Shown here piece by piece: positions 36,561 through 44,835 of a stretch of DNA of 64,000 bases; the first letter of the stretch is position 1, and every line of letters begins with the position of its first letter. The notes beneath the pieces were generated by a model. That model saw only the letters and a program-made list of their open reading frames with translations, searched no databases and was not told the DNA's origin. Location: the NCBI RefSeq assembly GCF_028471945.1, contig NZ_CP110128.1, positions 1,414,501 to 1,478,500 of the forward strand. The letters are read 5' to 3'. This DNA comes from Pseudomonas sp. WJP1 (GTDB taxonomy: Bacteria; Pseudomonadota; Gammaproteobacteria; Pseudomonadales; Pseudomonadaceae). The translations under genes were made by a program, and so were the position numbers.

Positions 36561-36600
36561 GTGTCATCGCCATGAAGCTTTGGTGATGCTTGTATGACAG
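36561..36600 (-). promoter_or_regulatory. Pho-box-like array upstream of olsBA
   Basis: Read on the minus strand: CTGTCAT (36600-36594), GCATCAC (36589-36583), GCTTCAT (36578-36572) and ATGACAC (36567-36561), each exactly 11 bases apart. The first equals the PhoB half-site CTGTCAT; the rest are weaker. PhoB binds 7-bp repeats with 11-bp period. The start of the divergent gene (36618) is only 18 bases away. Confidence 0.5.
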
Positions 36601-36617
36601 CCCACAAGGAGCCTCTT

Positions 36618-37496
36618 ATGCCCTGGCAAACCCTGTTGAACCGCCACGCTCGCTTGCCCGCCAACCCGGATCTGGGTGAGGGGTTCGCAACGTTGTTGCA
36701 GCAGTTGGGCAACGTCACGCCGTTTGAACTGGCCGTGGTCGGTGCACGCTTGATGGCGACGCCGGGGCTGGCGTTCCTGGTGGGCTATCAGGCGGCGTTG
36801 CGCATGCTGTGGCCCAGCGCGCCGTTGAGCCTTGGCGCGCTGTGCGCGACCGAGCAACGCAGCCTGCGGGTGGCTGACATGCAGACCCGTCTGCACGATT
36901 TGCGCTTGAGTGGACGCAAGGATTTCGTCACCGCAGGCGATGCCGCCGACTGGCTGCTGATTGCCGCCCGCAGCGAACAGCAAGGCGACGCGCCGCGCCT
37001 GAGCCTGGCGGTGGTCTACCCCGATGAGCCGGGCGTGCGGGTGGAAAAATTGCCGCCGATGCCGTTGATGCCGGACATCAGCCATGGCCGCTTGTTTCTG
37101 GATGGCGCACTGTGCGAATTGCTTGCGGGGGACGGCTGGGATGCCTACGTCAAGCCGTTCCGAACCCTGGAGGACATCTATGTCTTGAGTGCCATGACCG
37201 CCTGGCTGTACGGCGTCGGCCAGGACAGTGACTGGCCGCAGCCCTTGCAATTGCGCTTGCTGGCGCTACTGGCGGGGTGTGCGGAGGTCAGTCGGCACCC
37301 CCCCGCCAGTCCGGCGGGGCATGTGTTGCTCGGTGGGTTGTTTGCGCAGTTCGAGGGGCTCAAGGCTGAAGTGAATCAGGCGCTGGCCGAAGGAGCGCCG
37401 GAGTGGGCGGCGATGTGGCAGCGCGATCAGGCGGTGATGGATCTGGCGGCGGGGGCGCGGGGGAAGCGATTGGCCAAGGCTCTTGCGGTGTATTGA
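36618..37496 (+). CDS. Acyl-CoA dehydrogenase-like protein, shortened
   Basis: A 292-residue protein whose middle, APLSLGALCATEQRSLRVAD followed by LRLSGRKDFVTAGDAADWLL (about residues 100-119) and IAARSEQQG, looks like the beta-barrel domain of acyl-CoA dehydrogenases. The usual N-terminal helical domain appears shortened and the normal catalytic Glu region is not evident; the protein is about 90 residues shorter than standard members. The ATG at 36618 follows AAGGAG; an ATG at 36594 is in frame but has no ribosome site. Divergent from olsBA. Whether it still binds FAD and oxidises an acyl-CoA is uncertain. Confidence 0.6.
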   Translation: MPWQTLLNRHARLPANPDLGEGFATLLQQLGNVTPFELAVVGARLMATPGLAFLVGYQAALRMLWPSAPLSLGALCATEQRSLRVADMQTRLHDLRLSGRKDFVTAGDAADWLLIAARSEQQGDAPRLSLAVVYPDEPGVRVEKLPPMPLMPDISHGRLFLDGALCELLAGDGWDAYVKPFRTLEDIYVLSAMTAWLYGVGQDSDWPQPLQLRLLALLAGCAEVSRHPPASPAGHVLLGGLFAQFEGLKAEVNQALAEGAPEWAAMWQRDQAVMDLAAGARGKRLAKALAVY

Positions 37497-37500
37497 CGGC

Positions 37501-37570
37501 CGTCATCGCGAGCAGGCTCACTCCTACAGGGGAATGCATTTCAAATGTAGGAGTGAGCCTGCTCGCGATA
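37501..37570. repeat. REP/REPIN inverted pair
   Basis: ATCGCGAGCAGGCTCACTCC and its inverted partner, 17-base spacer, between two same-strand genes. Confidence 0.85.
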
Positions 37571-37652
37571 GCAATCTTATTGGCAATACCAATCCCGGAA
37601 TTGTCATCAACCTCGTCTAGGCTCAGCAGGTTCATCGCCACGAGCCCCCGCC

Positions 37653-38747
37653 ATGCCCAAAGGCCTGTCCCTGTTTTTTATGCTATTGCTCAGTCTCACG
37701 GTCCACGCTGAAGACTGGCCCACTGAGCAATGGCCCACGGGCCCAACCATCACCGGCCCGGCGCTTCAGGCACTGGAGGCATACGCCTTCCCACCCCGCG
37801 ACGACACCACCCGCCAGGGCATCCGCACCGACGCCTTGCTCGTCATCCGTGACGGCCGGTTGATCTACGAACGCTACGCCGGCCCGACCACCGCCCAGAC
37901 GCCGCGCCTCACCTGGTCCATCAGCAAAAGCCTGATGGCCACGGTCCTCGGCGTGGCGTATGGAAAGGGCCGGTTCAGGCTCCAGGACCCGGTGGCCGAA
38001 TTTTACCCGCCACTGAAAAAACACCCGGACATGACCATGGCCGACCTGCTGCACTGGGCCTCCGGGATCGACTGGCAGGAAGACTACGAATACGCACCGT
38101 TGAAGTCGTCGGTGGTGGCCATGCTCTACACCCGTGGTCACTCGGACATGGCCGCGTTCACGGCCGATCACGACACATACGCCGCACCGGGGCAGGCGTT
38201 TCGCTACTCCAGCGGTGACAGCAATCTGTTGTCCGCCGCACTGAAAACCATCGTCGGTCCGGATCGCTACGCGGACTATCCGTGGACCGCGCTGTTCGAG
38301 CCTCTGGGAATTCGCCAGGCGATCTGGGAAACCGACGCCACCGGAACGTTCGTTGCTTCGTCCTATGCCTACCTCACCGCCCGCGATCTGGCCCGCATCG
38401 GTCTGTTGATGGCGCGGGACGGTCGCTGGGGCGATAAACAACTGCTGCCCAAGGACTGGGTTGCATTCAACCGCAAACCCTTCGCGGGCTATCGCGCCAA
38501 CCAGGAGGATGCGGTGCCCGGCGGCCACTGGTGGCTCAATCGTGCAGTAGGCGGGGGCGCTCGACCCTGGCCCGATGCGCCCGCCGACACCTTTGCCGCG
38601 CTGGGCCATTGGGGCCAGGCGATGTACGTGATTCCGGGCGCGAACCTGGTGATCGTGCGCTACGGCGATGACCGCGACGGCAGTTACCGGCACAACGAAT
38701 TGCTCAGGCTTGCGCTCCAGACGTTTGCCGGGAAGGAGCAGCCATGA
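37653..38747 (+). CDS. Secreted serine hydrolase of the beta-lactamase/NylB family
   Basis: A 364-residue class C-type serine hydrolase with a signal peptide (LSLFFMLLLSLTVHAEDW). The nucleophile motif SISK (about residues 91-94) is SxxK, the tyrosine motif is YSSGDSN (about 189) and the KTG-equivalent is HWGQAM near the C-terminus. Such proteins act on amides or esters, for example 6-aminohexanoate dimers or D-amino-acid peptides; the substrate cannot be predicted. The next gene overlaps by four bases (ATGA), so the pair is probably one operon. Confidence 0.85.
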   Translation: MPKGLSLFFMLLLSLTVHAEDWPTEQWPTGPTITGPALQALEAYAFPPRDDTTRQGIRTDALLVIRDGRLIYERYAGPTTAQTPRLTWSISKSLMATVLGVAYGKGRFRLQDPVAEFYPPLKKHPDMTMADLLHWASGIDWQEDYEYAPLKSSVVAMLYTRGHSDMAAFTADHDTYAAPGQAFRYSSGDSNLLSAALKTIVGPDRYADYPWTALFEPLGIRQAIWETDATGTFVASSYAYLTARDLARIGLLMARDGRWGDKQLLPKDWVAFNRKPFAGYRANQEDAVPGGHWWLNRAVGGGARPWPDAPADTFAALGHWGQAMYVIPGANLVIVRYGDDRDGSYRHNELLRLALQTFAGKEQP

Positions 38748-39067
38748 GCGCTTTCATTCGTCGCCGTCCTTTCAGCTCGCTGCTGCTGATGCTGTTGCTC
38801 GCCTTGCTCGGCTGGATCTGGCATGAGCGGGTGGCGCTGTGGGCGTTCCCCGACATCATCAGCGCCTACACCGCGAAGGAATATTGCTCGTGCCGCTACG
38901 TGATGAACAACGACGCCAAATATTGTCGTGGCTATGTCAAACAGTGGCTGCCCACCAGCGGGTTTGCCGATGATGTCGCCAGCAAGCGCATCACCGTCAG
39001 CGGCTTGGGGCGTAGCAACAGCGCTGAGTGGATTGGCGAACACCAGGGATGTCGCCTGAACCCCTGA
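38744..39067 (+). CDS. Small membrane-anchored conserved protein
   Basis: A 107-residue protein with one N-terminal helix (about residues 10-26, SSLLLMLLLALLGWIW) and a periplasmic domain with four cysteines, EYCSCRYVMNNDAKYC and GCRLNP. The Cys pattern suggests one or two disulfides. It overlaps the hydrolase gene by ATGA, which suggests a joint role at the envelope. Similar Pseudomonas proteins are sometimes labelled amidase, a label likely copied from the neighbouring hydrolase. No domain recognised. Confidence 0.65.
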   Translation: MSAFIRRRPFSSLLLMLLLALLGWIWHERVALWAFPDIISAYTAKEYCSCRYVMNNDAKYCRGYVKQWLPTSGFADDVASKRITVSGLGRSNSAEWIGEHQGCRLNP

Positions 39068-39073
39068 CCTGCA

Positions 39074-39092
39074 GGTTCCATCTAGTGGAACC
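39074..39092. promoter_or_regulatory. Palindrome upstream of the amide-utilisation operon
   Basis: GGTTCCA-TCTAG-TGGAACC, a perfect 7-bp inverted repeat with 5-bp spacer, 122 bases before the M20 hydrolase gene. Its shape suits an IclR-type regulator and one is encoded in the same cluster (43297). Confidence 0.5.
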
Positions 39093-39174
39093 ACATTCGA
39101 TTGTCCTCGCGCGTGACTCGCGGTTATCTGGTGACGAACGCGACCTGCCTTTGATGTGTCGCGACATCACAGCG

Positions 39175-39185
39175 AACAAAAAGAA
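39175..39185 (+). promoter_or_regulatory. Candidate Hfq/Crc CA motif before the M20 hydrolase
   Basis: AACAAAAAGAA is a perfect AAnAAnAAnAA tract 30 bases before the start codon. Pattern match only. Confidence 0.4.
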
Positions 39186-39214
39186 CGGGAATACACCCGG
39201 CCCGAGGAAATCCC

Positions 39215-40390
39215 ATGACCCGACATCAGCACATTCTTGCCTGGCTCAACGACGTCGCCAGCGACCTGCATGCCACCCGCCAGGACATCCACGCTCATCC
39301 GGAGCTTGGCTTCGAGGAAAACCGCACTTCGGCGCTGGTCGCCAGGTCGCTTGAACAATGGGGTTACGAAGTACACACCGGCATCGGCAAGACCGGTGTG
39401 GTCGGTGTGCTGCGCAACGGCAGCAGCCCGCGCAAACTCGGGATACGGGCGGACATGGATGCGCTGCCGATCATCGAGAATACCGGGGCGGCCTACAGCA
39501 GTCGGCATCAGGGCTGCATGCACGCCTGCGGGCACGACGGCCACACCACGATGTTGCTGGGCGCGGCGCGTTACCTGGCGGCGACTCGCCAGTTCGATGG
39601 CACCCTGACCCTGATTTTCCAGCCCGCCGAAGAAGGCCAGGGCGGCGCCGAAGCGATGCTCGCCGATGGCCTGCTCGAACGTTTTCCCTGCGACGCACTG
39701 TTCGGCATGCACAACATGCCAGGCTTGCCAGCGGGGCATCTGGGTTTTCGCGAAGGGCCGATGATGGCTTCGCAGGATTTGCTCAGCGTGACCCTCGAAG
39801 GCGTCGGCGGGCACGGTTCGATGCCGCACCTGGCGGTCGACCCCTTGGTGGCGGCGGCCAGCGTGGTCATGGCCCTGCAAACCGTGGTCGCGCGCAACAT
39901 CGATGCGCAGCAGGCGGCGGTGGTGACGGTCGGTGCCTTGCAGGCCGGGGAGGCGGCCAACGTCATTCCGCAGCAGGCGATCCTGCGTTTGAGCTTGCGT
40001 GCACTTAATGCTGAAGTCCGCGAGCAAACCCTGGAGCGGGTGCGCGCGATCATCGAATCCCAGGCCCAAAGCTTCGGTTGCAGTTCGAAAATCGAACACC
40101 GTCCGGCCTACCCGGTACTGGTCAACCACGCCGCCGAAACCGAGTTCGCCCGGCAAGTCGGCGTCGAGTTGGTCGGTGCCGATGCGGTCGATGGCAACAC
40201 CCCCAAACTCATGGGCAGCGAAGACTTCGCCTGGATGCTGCAACGCTGCCCCGGCGCCTACCTGTTCATCGGCAACGGCGTGTCGCGGCCGATGGTTCAC
40301 AACCCCGCCTACGACTTCAACGACGACATCCTGCTGACCGGGGCTGCGTATTGGGGCGCGCTGACCGAGAGCTGGCTCAAGCCGGCCTGA
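39215..40390 (+). CDS. M20-family amidohydrolase (hippurate hydrolase-like)
   Basis: A 391-residue two-metal amidohydrolase. The metal site is seen in GIRADMDALPI (about residues 76-86), HACGHDGHTTMLLGAA (about 104-119), QPAEEGQGGAEAML (about 136-149) and MHNMPGLPAG; the last ligand is in MGSEDFAWMLQ near the C-terminus. Members split N-acyl amino acids such as hippurate, indole-acetyl or acetylated amino acids. First gene of a same-strand set with an MHS transporter, an amidase and an IclR regulator, so the substrate is probably an amide that the transporter imports. Confidence 0.9.
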   Translation: MTRHQHILAWLNDVASDLHATRQDIHAHPELGFEENRTSALVARSLEQWGYEVHTGIGKTGVVGVLRNGSSPRKLGIRADMDALPIIENTGAAYSSRHQGCMHACGHDGHTTMLLGAARYLAATRQFDGTLTLIFQPAEEGQGGAEAMLADGLLERFPCDALFGMHNMPGLPAGHLGFREGPMMASQDLLSVTLEGVGGHGSMPHLAVDPLVAAASVVMALQTVVARNIDAQQAAVVTVGALQAGEAANVIPQQAILRLSLRALNAEVREQTLERVRAIIESQAQSFGCSSKIEHRPAYPVLVNHAAETEFARQVGVELVGADAVDGNTPKLMGSEDFAWMLQRCPGAYLFIGNGVSRPMVHNPAYDFNDDILLTGAAYWGALTESWLKPA

Positions 40391-40471
40391 CCCTTTCACT
40401 TTCTACTGCCGCTGGACCGGGCGCGTCATGTCGCGCCTGGCATCACCCAACAGGTTTTTGGAGAGTTCCCC

Positions 40472-41782
40472 ATGCACACTTCGAGCACAGGTGTTTCGCG
40501 CACCCGGCAGGTGGTCGCTGCCGTTATCGGCAACGCGCTGGAATGGTATGACTTCATTGTTTACGGCTTTCTGGCGAGCATCATCGCCCGGCAGTTTTTC
40601 CCTTCCGAGGACGAATACGCGTCGTTGCTGATGGCCCTGGCGACCTTCGGCGTCGGCTTTTTCATGCGCCCGGTGGGCGGCATCCTGCTGGGCATGTATT
40701 CGGACCGTAAAGGCCGCAAGGCGGCGATGCAGATGATCATCCGCCTGATGACCGTGTCGATCGCGCTGATCGCCTTCGCACCCAACTACGCCGCCATCGG
40801 CATGGGCGCGCCATTGCTGATCGTGGTGGCGCGGATGCTCCAGGGTTTCGCCACCGGCGGCGAATACGCCAGTGCCACGGCGTTCCTGGTGGAAAGCGCG
40901 CCGGCGCACCGCAAGGGTTTGTACGGTTCGTGGCAATTGGTCGGGCAATGCCTGGCGGTGTTTTCCGGGGCGGGCATGGTGGCGTTGTTCACCCATCTGC
41001 TGACCCCCGAGGCCCTGGACAGCTGGGGCTGGCGGATTCCATTCATGATCGGCCTGTTGATTGGCCCGGTCGGCCTGTGGATTCGCAAGCACATGGAGGA
41101 ACCGGAAGAGTTTCTCGAGGCACGCAAACAGGCCAAAGGCGCAAGCCCGGGTTTGCTGCAAGTGATTCGCGAACATCGCCGCGCCATTCTGGTGTCGATG
41201 GGCCTGGCGTGCGGCGCGACGGTGTCGTTCTACGTGGTGTTGGTGAACATGCCGACCTTCGCCCACAAAAACCTCGGCTTGCCGCTGGATCAGGTGCTGC
41301 TGGTGCAAATGCTCGCGGTGGCGGTGATGACTGTGGTGATTCCGCTGTCCGGCGCGTTGTCGGACCGTCTTGGTCGCCGTCCGGTGTTGATGGCCTTCAC
41401 CCTGGCGTTTTTCCTGATGGTCTATCCGCTGTACGTGTGGGTTGCGGCGGCGCCCTCGGTGGAACGCTTGCTGGTGATGCAACTGCTGTTGTGCAGTTCT
41501 ATTGGCGGCTTCTTTGGCCCGGCACCGACGGCGCTGGCCGAGCAGTTTCCGATTGAAGTGCGTTCCACCGGGGTGTCGGTGGCCTATAACGTTGCGGTCA
41601 TGGTGTTCGGCGGTTTCGCCCCGCTGATCGTCACTTGGCTGAGCAAGGTGCTGGCCACACCGGTGGCGCCATCGTTCTACGTATTGTTCGCTTGCCTGCT
41701 GACGCTGTTGGGCACTTACTGCATGCAGGAAGCACCACGGGCAAAGAGACCAGTTGCACTTAACCTTGGGGTGAAACCTTGA
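40472..41782 (+). CDS. MHS-family MFS transporter
   Basis: A 436-residue carrier with metabolite:H+ symporter motifs: AAVIGNALEWYDFIVYGFLA (helix 1), GGILLGMYSDRKGRKAAMQM (loop 2-3) and ARMLQGFATGGEYASATAFL (helix 4). Relatives carry citrate, alpha-ketoglutarate, proline/betaine or shikimate. Here the neighbours point to uptake of an amide or its acid product. The stop codon overlaps the possible TTG start of the amidase gene, so the two are coupled. Confidence 0.88.
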   Translation: MHTSSTGVSRTRQVVAAVIGNALEWYDFIVYGFLASIIARQFFPSEDEYASLLMALATFGVGFFMRPVGGILLGMYSDRKGRKAAMQMIIRLMTVSIALIAFAPNYAAIGMGAPLLIVVARMLQGFATGGEYASATAFLVESAPAHRKGLYGSWQLVGQCLAVFSGAGMVALFTHLLTPEALDSWGWRIPFMIGLLIGPVGLWIRKHMEEPEEFLEARKQAKGASPGLLQVIREHRRAILVSMGLACGATVSFYVVLVNMPTFAHKNLGLPLDQVLLVQMLAVAVMTVVIPLSGALSDRLGRRPVLMAFTLAFFLMVYPLYVWVAAAPSVERLLVMQLLLCSSIGGFFGPAPTALAEQFPIEVRSTGVSVAYNVAVMVFGGFAPLIVTWLSKVLATPVAPSFYVLFACLLTLLGTYCMQEAPRAKRPVALNLGVKP

Positions 41783-41784
41783 GC

Positions 41785-43227
41785 ATGAATCCGATTGTTG
41801 AAATGGACGCCGATGCGTTGTCCCAGGCCATCCACGGGCGCGAGGTGTCCTGCCGTGAAGTGATGCAGGCCTATCTGGCACAGATCGATCGCTTCAATCC
41901 ACAGGTCAATGCGCTGGTGTCGCTGCGACCTGCCAAGGAGCTTTTGGCCGAGGCCGATGTTTGCGACCGAGAACTGGACCAGGGCCAGTCCCGCGGCTGG
42001 ATGCACGGCATGCCGCAAGCGGTGAAGGACCTGGCGGCCACCGCCGGATTGCGCACGAGCATGGGTTCTCCGCTGTTCGCTGAACAAGTTCCACAACACG
42101 ACGCCATCAGCGTGGCGCGGGTGCGTGATAGCGGCGCGATCATCATCGGCAAGACCAACGTGCCGGAATTCGGCCTCGGCTCGCACACCTACAACAGCGT
42201 GTTCGGCACTACCACCAATGCCTACGACCCGACGTTGAGTGCCGGTGGCAGCAGCGGTGGGGCGGCGGTGGCGCTGGCGCTGCGCATGCTGCCGGTGGCC
42301 GACGGCAGTGACATGATGGGCTCGCTGCGTAACCCGGCGGCGTTCAACAACGTGTTTGGCTTGCGTCCGTCCCAGGGCCGCGTGCCACATGGCCCGCAGC
42401 CGGAGGTGTTTGTCCAGCAACTGGCCACCGAAGGGCCGATGGGCCGCACCGTCACCGATGTCGCGCGCTTGCTCGGGACCCAGGCCGGGTGCGACCTGCG
42501 CGTGCCGTTGTCGTTGAATCAGGACCCGCAGATATTCCATCAGTCGCTGGCGCAGGACTTCAGTGAGGTCCGCGTGGGTTGGCTGGGCGACTACAACGGC
42601 TATCTGCCGATGGACCCTGGGGTGATGAGCCTGTGCGAGTCGGCGCTGCAGGACTTTACGGCCCTGGGTTGCAAGGTCGAAGCCTGTCAGCCGGACTTTT
42701 CCATGGAACGCCTGTGGCAGACCTGGCTGGTGCACCGTCACTGGCTGGTGCAAGGCGGCCTCGGCGCGTTGTATGCCGACCCGCGCAAGCGCGAACAACT
42801 CAAGCCCGAAGCCATATGGGAAATCGAGGGTGGCCTGGGCCTGACGGCGGCGGATGTCTATCAGGCCTCGGTCAGTCGCAGCGAGTGGTATCGCGCCTTG
42901 AACGAGTTGTTCAAACGTTACGATTTCCTGTTGTTGCCCACGGCGCAAGTGTTCCCTTTTGATGCACAAACCCCTTGGCCGCGGGTCGTCGGCGGGCAGG
43001 ACATGGACACCTATCACCGCTGGATGGAGGTGGTGATCGGGCCCACCCTGGCCGGTTTGCCGAGCATGAACGTGCCGGTGGGATTCAACCCGGCGGGGTT
43101 GCCGATGGGCCTGCAAATCATCGGCCCGGCCCAGGCTGACCTTGCGGTGTTGCAGCTGGCTTATGCCCATGAGCAGCTGACGCAATGGGTCACGCGCCGC
43201 CCGCCCGGGTGTCTGCAAAATGGGTGA
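41785..43227 (+). CDS. Amidase-signature family amidase
   Basis: A 480-residue amidase with the full Ser-cisSer-Lys triad: Lys81 (PQAVKDLAATAG), Ser156 in LSAGGSSGGAAVAL and Ser180 in DGSDMMGSLRNPA. The spacings of 75 and 24 residues equal those of fatty acid amide hydrolase (142/217/241). It converts a carboxamide to acid and ammonia. The ATG at 41785 gives MNPIVEMDADALSQAI; a TTG two codons earlier overlaps the transporter stop and is an alternative with a better-placed GGGGTGA. Substrate unknown. Confidence 0.9.
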   Translation: MNPIVEMDADALSQAIHGREVSCREVMQAYLAQIDRFNPQVNALVSLRPAKELLAEADVCDRELDQGQSRGWMHGMPQAVKDLAATAGLRTSMGSPLFAEQVPQHDAISVARVRDSGAIIIGKTNVPEFGLGSHTYNSVFGTTTNAYDPTLSAGGSSGGAAVALALRMLPVADGSDMMGSLRNPAAFNNVFGLRPSQGRVPHGPQPEVFVQQLATEGPMGRTVTDVARLLGTQAGCDLRVPLSLNQDPQIFHQSLAQDFSEVRVGWLGDYNGYLPMDPGVMSLCESALQDFTALGCKVEACQPDFSMERLWQTWLVHRHWLVQGGLGALYADPRKREQLKPEAIWEIEGGLGLTAADVYQASVSRSEWYRALNELFKRYDFLLLPTAQVFPFDAQTPWPRVVGGQDMDTYHRWMEVVIGPTLAGLPSMNVPVGFNPAGLPMGLQIIGPAQADLAVLQLAYAHEQLTQWVTRRPPGCLQNG

Positions 43228-43296
43228 AACCGGCGGGCAGGCCCGCATCTTGCTGTAGAAAGCGATCATCCATCAGCGCCCAAGGAGATCGGAGAC

Positions 43297-44067
43297 ATGG
43301 ACAGCAAGGTAGAAACCGGCAGCGTACGTTCCGTCGAGCGCGCTTTGGCGATCGTCGAGTTGCTGGGCGAGCATCAGGCGCTGGGCCTGGAGGAATTGCA
43401 CTACCTGACCCGCCTGCCCAAGGCCACGGTGTCGCGCATGCTGCTGACCTTGCAGGAACAAGGCTGGATCTATCGCGGCTTGAGCGACCGGCGTTATCGC
43501 TTGTGTGCCAAGCGCCTGTTCGGTGACAGTCGACAGCGCTTCAAGCGGCGCCTGGTGGAAAACGCCGCGCCGCTGTTGCTGGAGTTGAGCGAGCGCACCG
43601 GGCTGGTGGCCGACCTGTCGTGCTTCGATGGCGAACGGGTGGAGGTGATGGAAAGTGCGATCCCTTCGAACCTGCGCAAACGTTACCCCAACAACTGTCA
43701 GATCGTTGGCCAGCACGCCAGCCTGTTTCATTCGGCCATGGGGCGGGCTTGCCTCGGTGAGCTGGAAAGTCATGAAGTGCAGCGCTTGGCCGAGCGTGAG
43801 CGGCTGAGCGACGAGTCGCTGTTCAGTTCCACGCAACAGGCATTGCATCAAGGTTTCGGCCAGCGTACCGAAGGCTACTGGGAGTACCCGGTGCGTTTAC
43901 CCTTCCTGATTCGCGCGGTGGCCTTGCCGATTCACACCGATGGTCGACTGGTCGGCAGCATGGCGTTGCATTGGCCGATGGATCAGGCGCCGGTGGAGCG
44001 GGTGCTGAGCCTGCACCTGAACAGCCTGGCCGCCACGATTGGCGATGTGCAGCAGGCGATGGCCTGA
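43297..44067 (+). CDS. IclR-family transcriptional regulator
   Basis: A 256-residue regulator. The winged HTH spans about residues 8-70 (SVRSVERALAIVELLGEHQA, then LPKATVSRMLLTLQEQGWIY) and the effector domain follows with CQIVGQHASLFHSAMGRACL (about 142-161). It lies 69 bases after the amidase, on the same strand and after AAGGAGATCGG, so it probably controls the hydrolase-transporter-amidase set, for example through the palindrome at 39074. The effector is unknown. Confidence 0.88.
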   Translation: MDSKVETGSVRSVERALAIVELLGEHQALGLEELHYLTRLPKATVSRMLLTLQEQGWIYRGLSDRRYRLCAKRLFGDSRQRFKRRLVENAAPLLLELSERTGLVADLSCFDGERVEVMESAIPSNLRKRYPNNCQIVGQHASLFHSAMGRACLGELESHEVQRLAERERLSDESLFSSTQQALHQGFGQRTEGYWEYPVRLPFLIRAVALPIHTDGRLVGSMALHWPMDQAPVERVLSLHLNSLAATIGDVQQAMA

Positions 44068-44080
44068 TTGACTCCTGACC

Positions 44081-44181
44081 TGTAGGAGCGAGCCTGCTCG
44101 CGATGGACTCAAGAGCACCACGTTTATCCTGCAGCCCCGCGTTATCGTTAACGACCATCGCGAGCATGCTCGCTCCTACAA
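44081..44181. repeat. REP/REPIN inverted pair
   Basis: TGTAGGAGCGAGCCTGCTCG and inverted partner, with a GTTATCGTTAACGA palindrome in the spacer. Confidence 0.85.
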
Positions 44182-44243
44182 GTTTGCAATTGGCTCGTGG
44201 GCAGTTAAGGTTCAGCACAGGTTTATCTGCCCCACGAGTTTCT

Positions 44244-44834
44244 ATGTTCAAGCGGTCTGTCACCAAAACCCTTACCTGCCTGCTGTTGGCGGGCGCTTCG
44301 CTGTCGGTCCAGGCCAACTGGTACCTGGACGGCGAATCCTCGCGGCTGTCGTTCGTCAGCACTAAAAACGCCAATATTTCCGAAGTGCAGCGCTTTCTGG
44401 TGTTGCATGGCAAAGTCGATCCCAACGGCAAGGCCGAGGTCGAAGTCGAGCTGGAATCAATCAACAGCGGCATTCCCTTGCGCGACGAGCGCATGCGCAA
44501 GGACCTGTTCGAGGTCCAGACCTTTGCCGAAGCGCTGATCACCACGCAAATCGACCTGCGGCCGATCAACGACCTCGCGCCGGGTGCGCAACTGGAATTA
44601 CGCCTGCCGCTGACCGTCGACCTGCACGGCAAGCAACACACCTACAACGCCGAACTGCTGGCCACGCGCCTCGATGACCGGCGTTTCCAGGTGGTGACGC
44701 TGGAACCGGTGGTGATCGATGCCCAGGACTTCGATCTGGCGCCCGGCCTGGAAGCGCTGCGCAAGGTCGCCGGCCTGTCGGCCATCAGTCTGTCGGTGCC
44801 GGTGGGTGCGGTGCTGATCTTCACGGCGCGTTGA
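44244..44834 (+). CDS. YceI-family periplasmic lipid-binding protein
   Basis: A 196-residue protein with a signal peptide (MFKRSVTKTLTCLLLAGASL, cleavage after VQA) and the YceI lipocalin-like barrel: NWYLDGESSRLSFVSTKNAN at the mature start, VELESINSGIPLRDERMRKD (about residues 73-92) and the strand LRLPLTVDLHGKQHTYNAEL. YceI proteins bind long isoprenoids or amphiphiles. The ATG at 44244 is chosen for the signal peptide; the frame runs 47 codons further upstream into the REP. It is followed one base later by clsB, so the two are likely co-transcribed. Confidence 0.85.
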   Translation: MFKRSVTKTLTCLLLAGASLSVQANWYLDGESSRLSFVSTKNANISEVQRFLVLHGKVDPNGKAEVEVELESINSGIPLRDERMRKDLFEVQTFAEALITTQIDLRPINDLAPGAQLELRLPLTVDLHGKQHTYNAELLATRLDDRRFQVVTLEPVVIDAQDFDLAPGLEALRKVAGLSAISLSVPVGAVLIFTAR

Positions 44835-44835
44835 C

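Noticed and set aside
36594..36617. ATG at 36594 as the start of the ACAD-like gene
   Set aside because: The AAGGAG at 36606-36611 is placed for the ATG at 36618 and lies inside the longer version; the extension also overlaps the Pho-like array.
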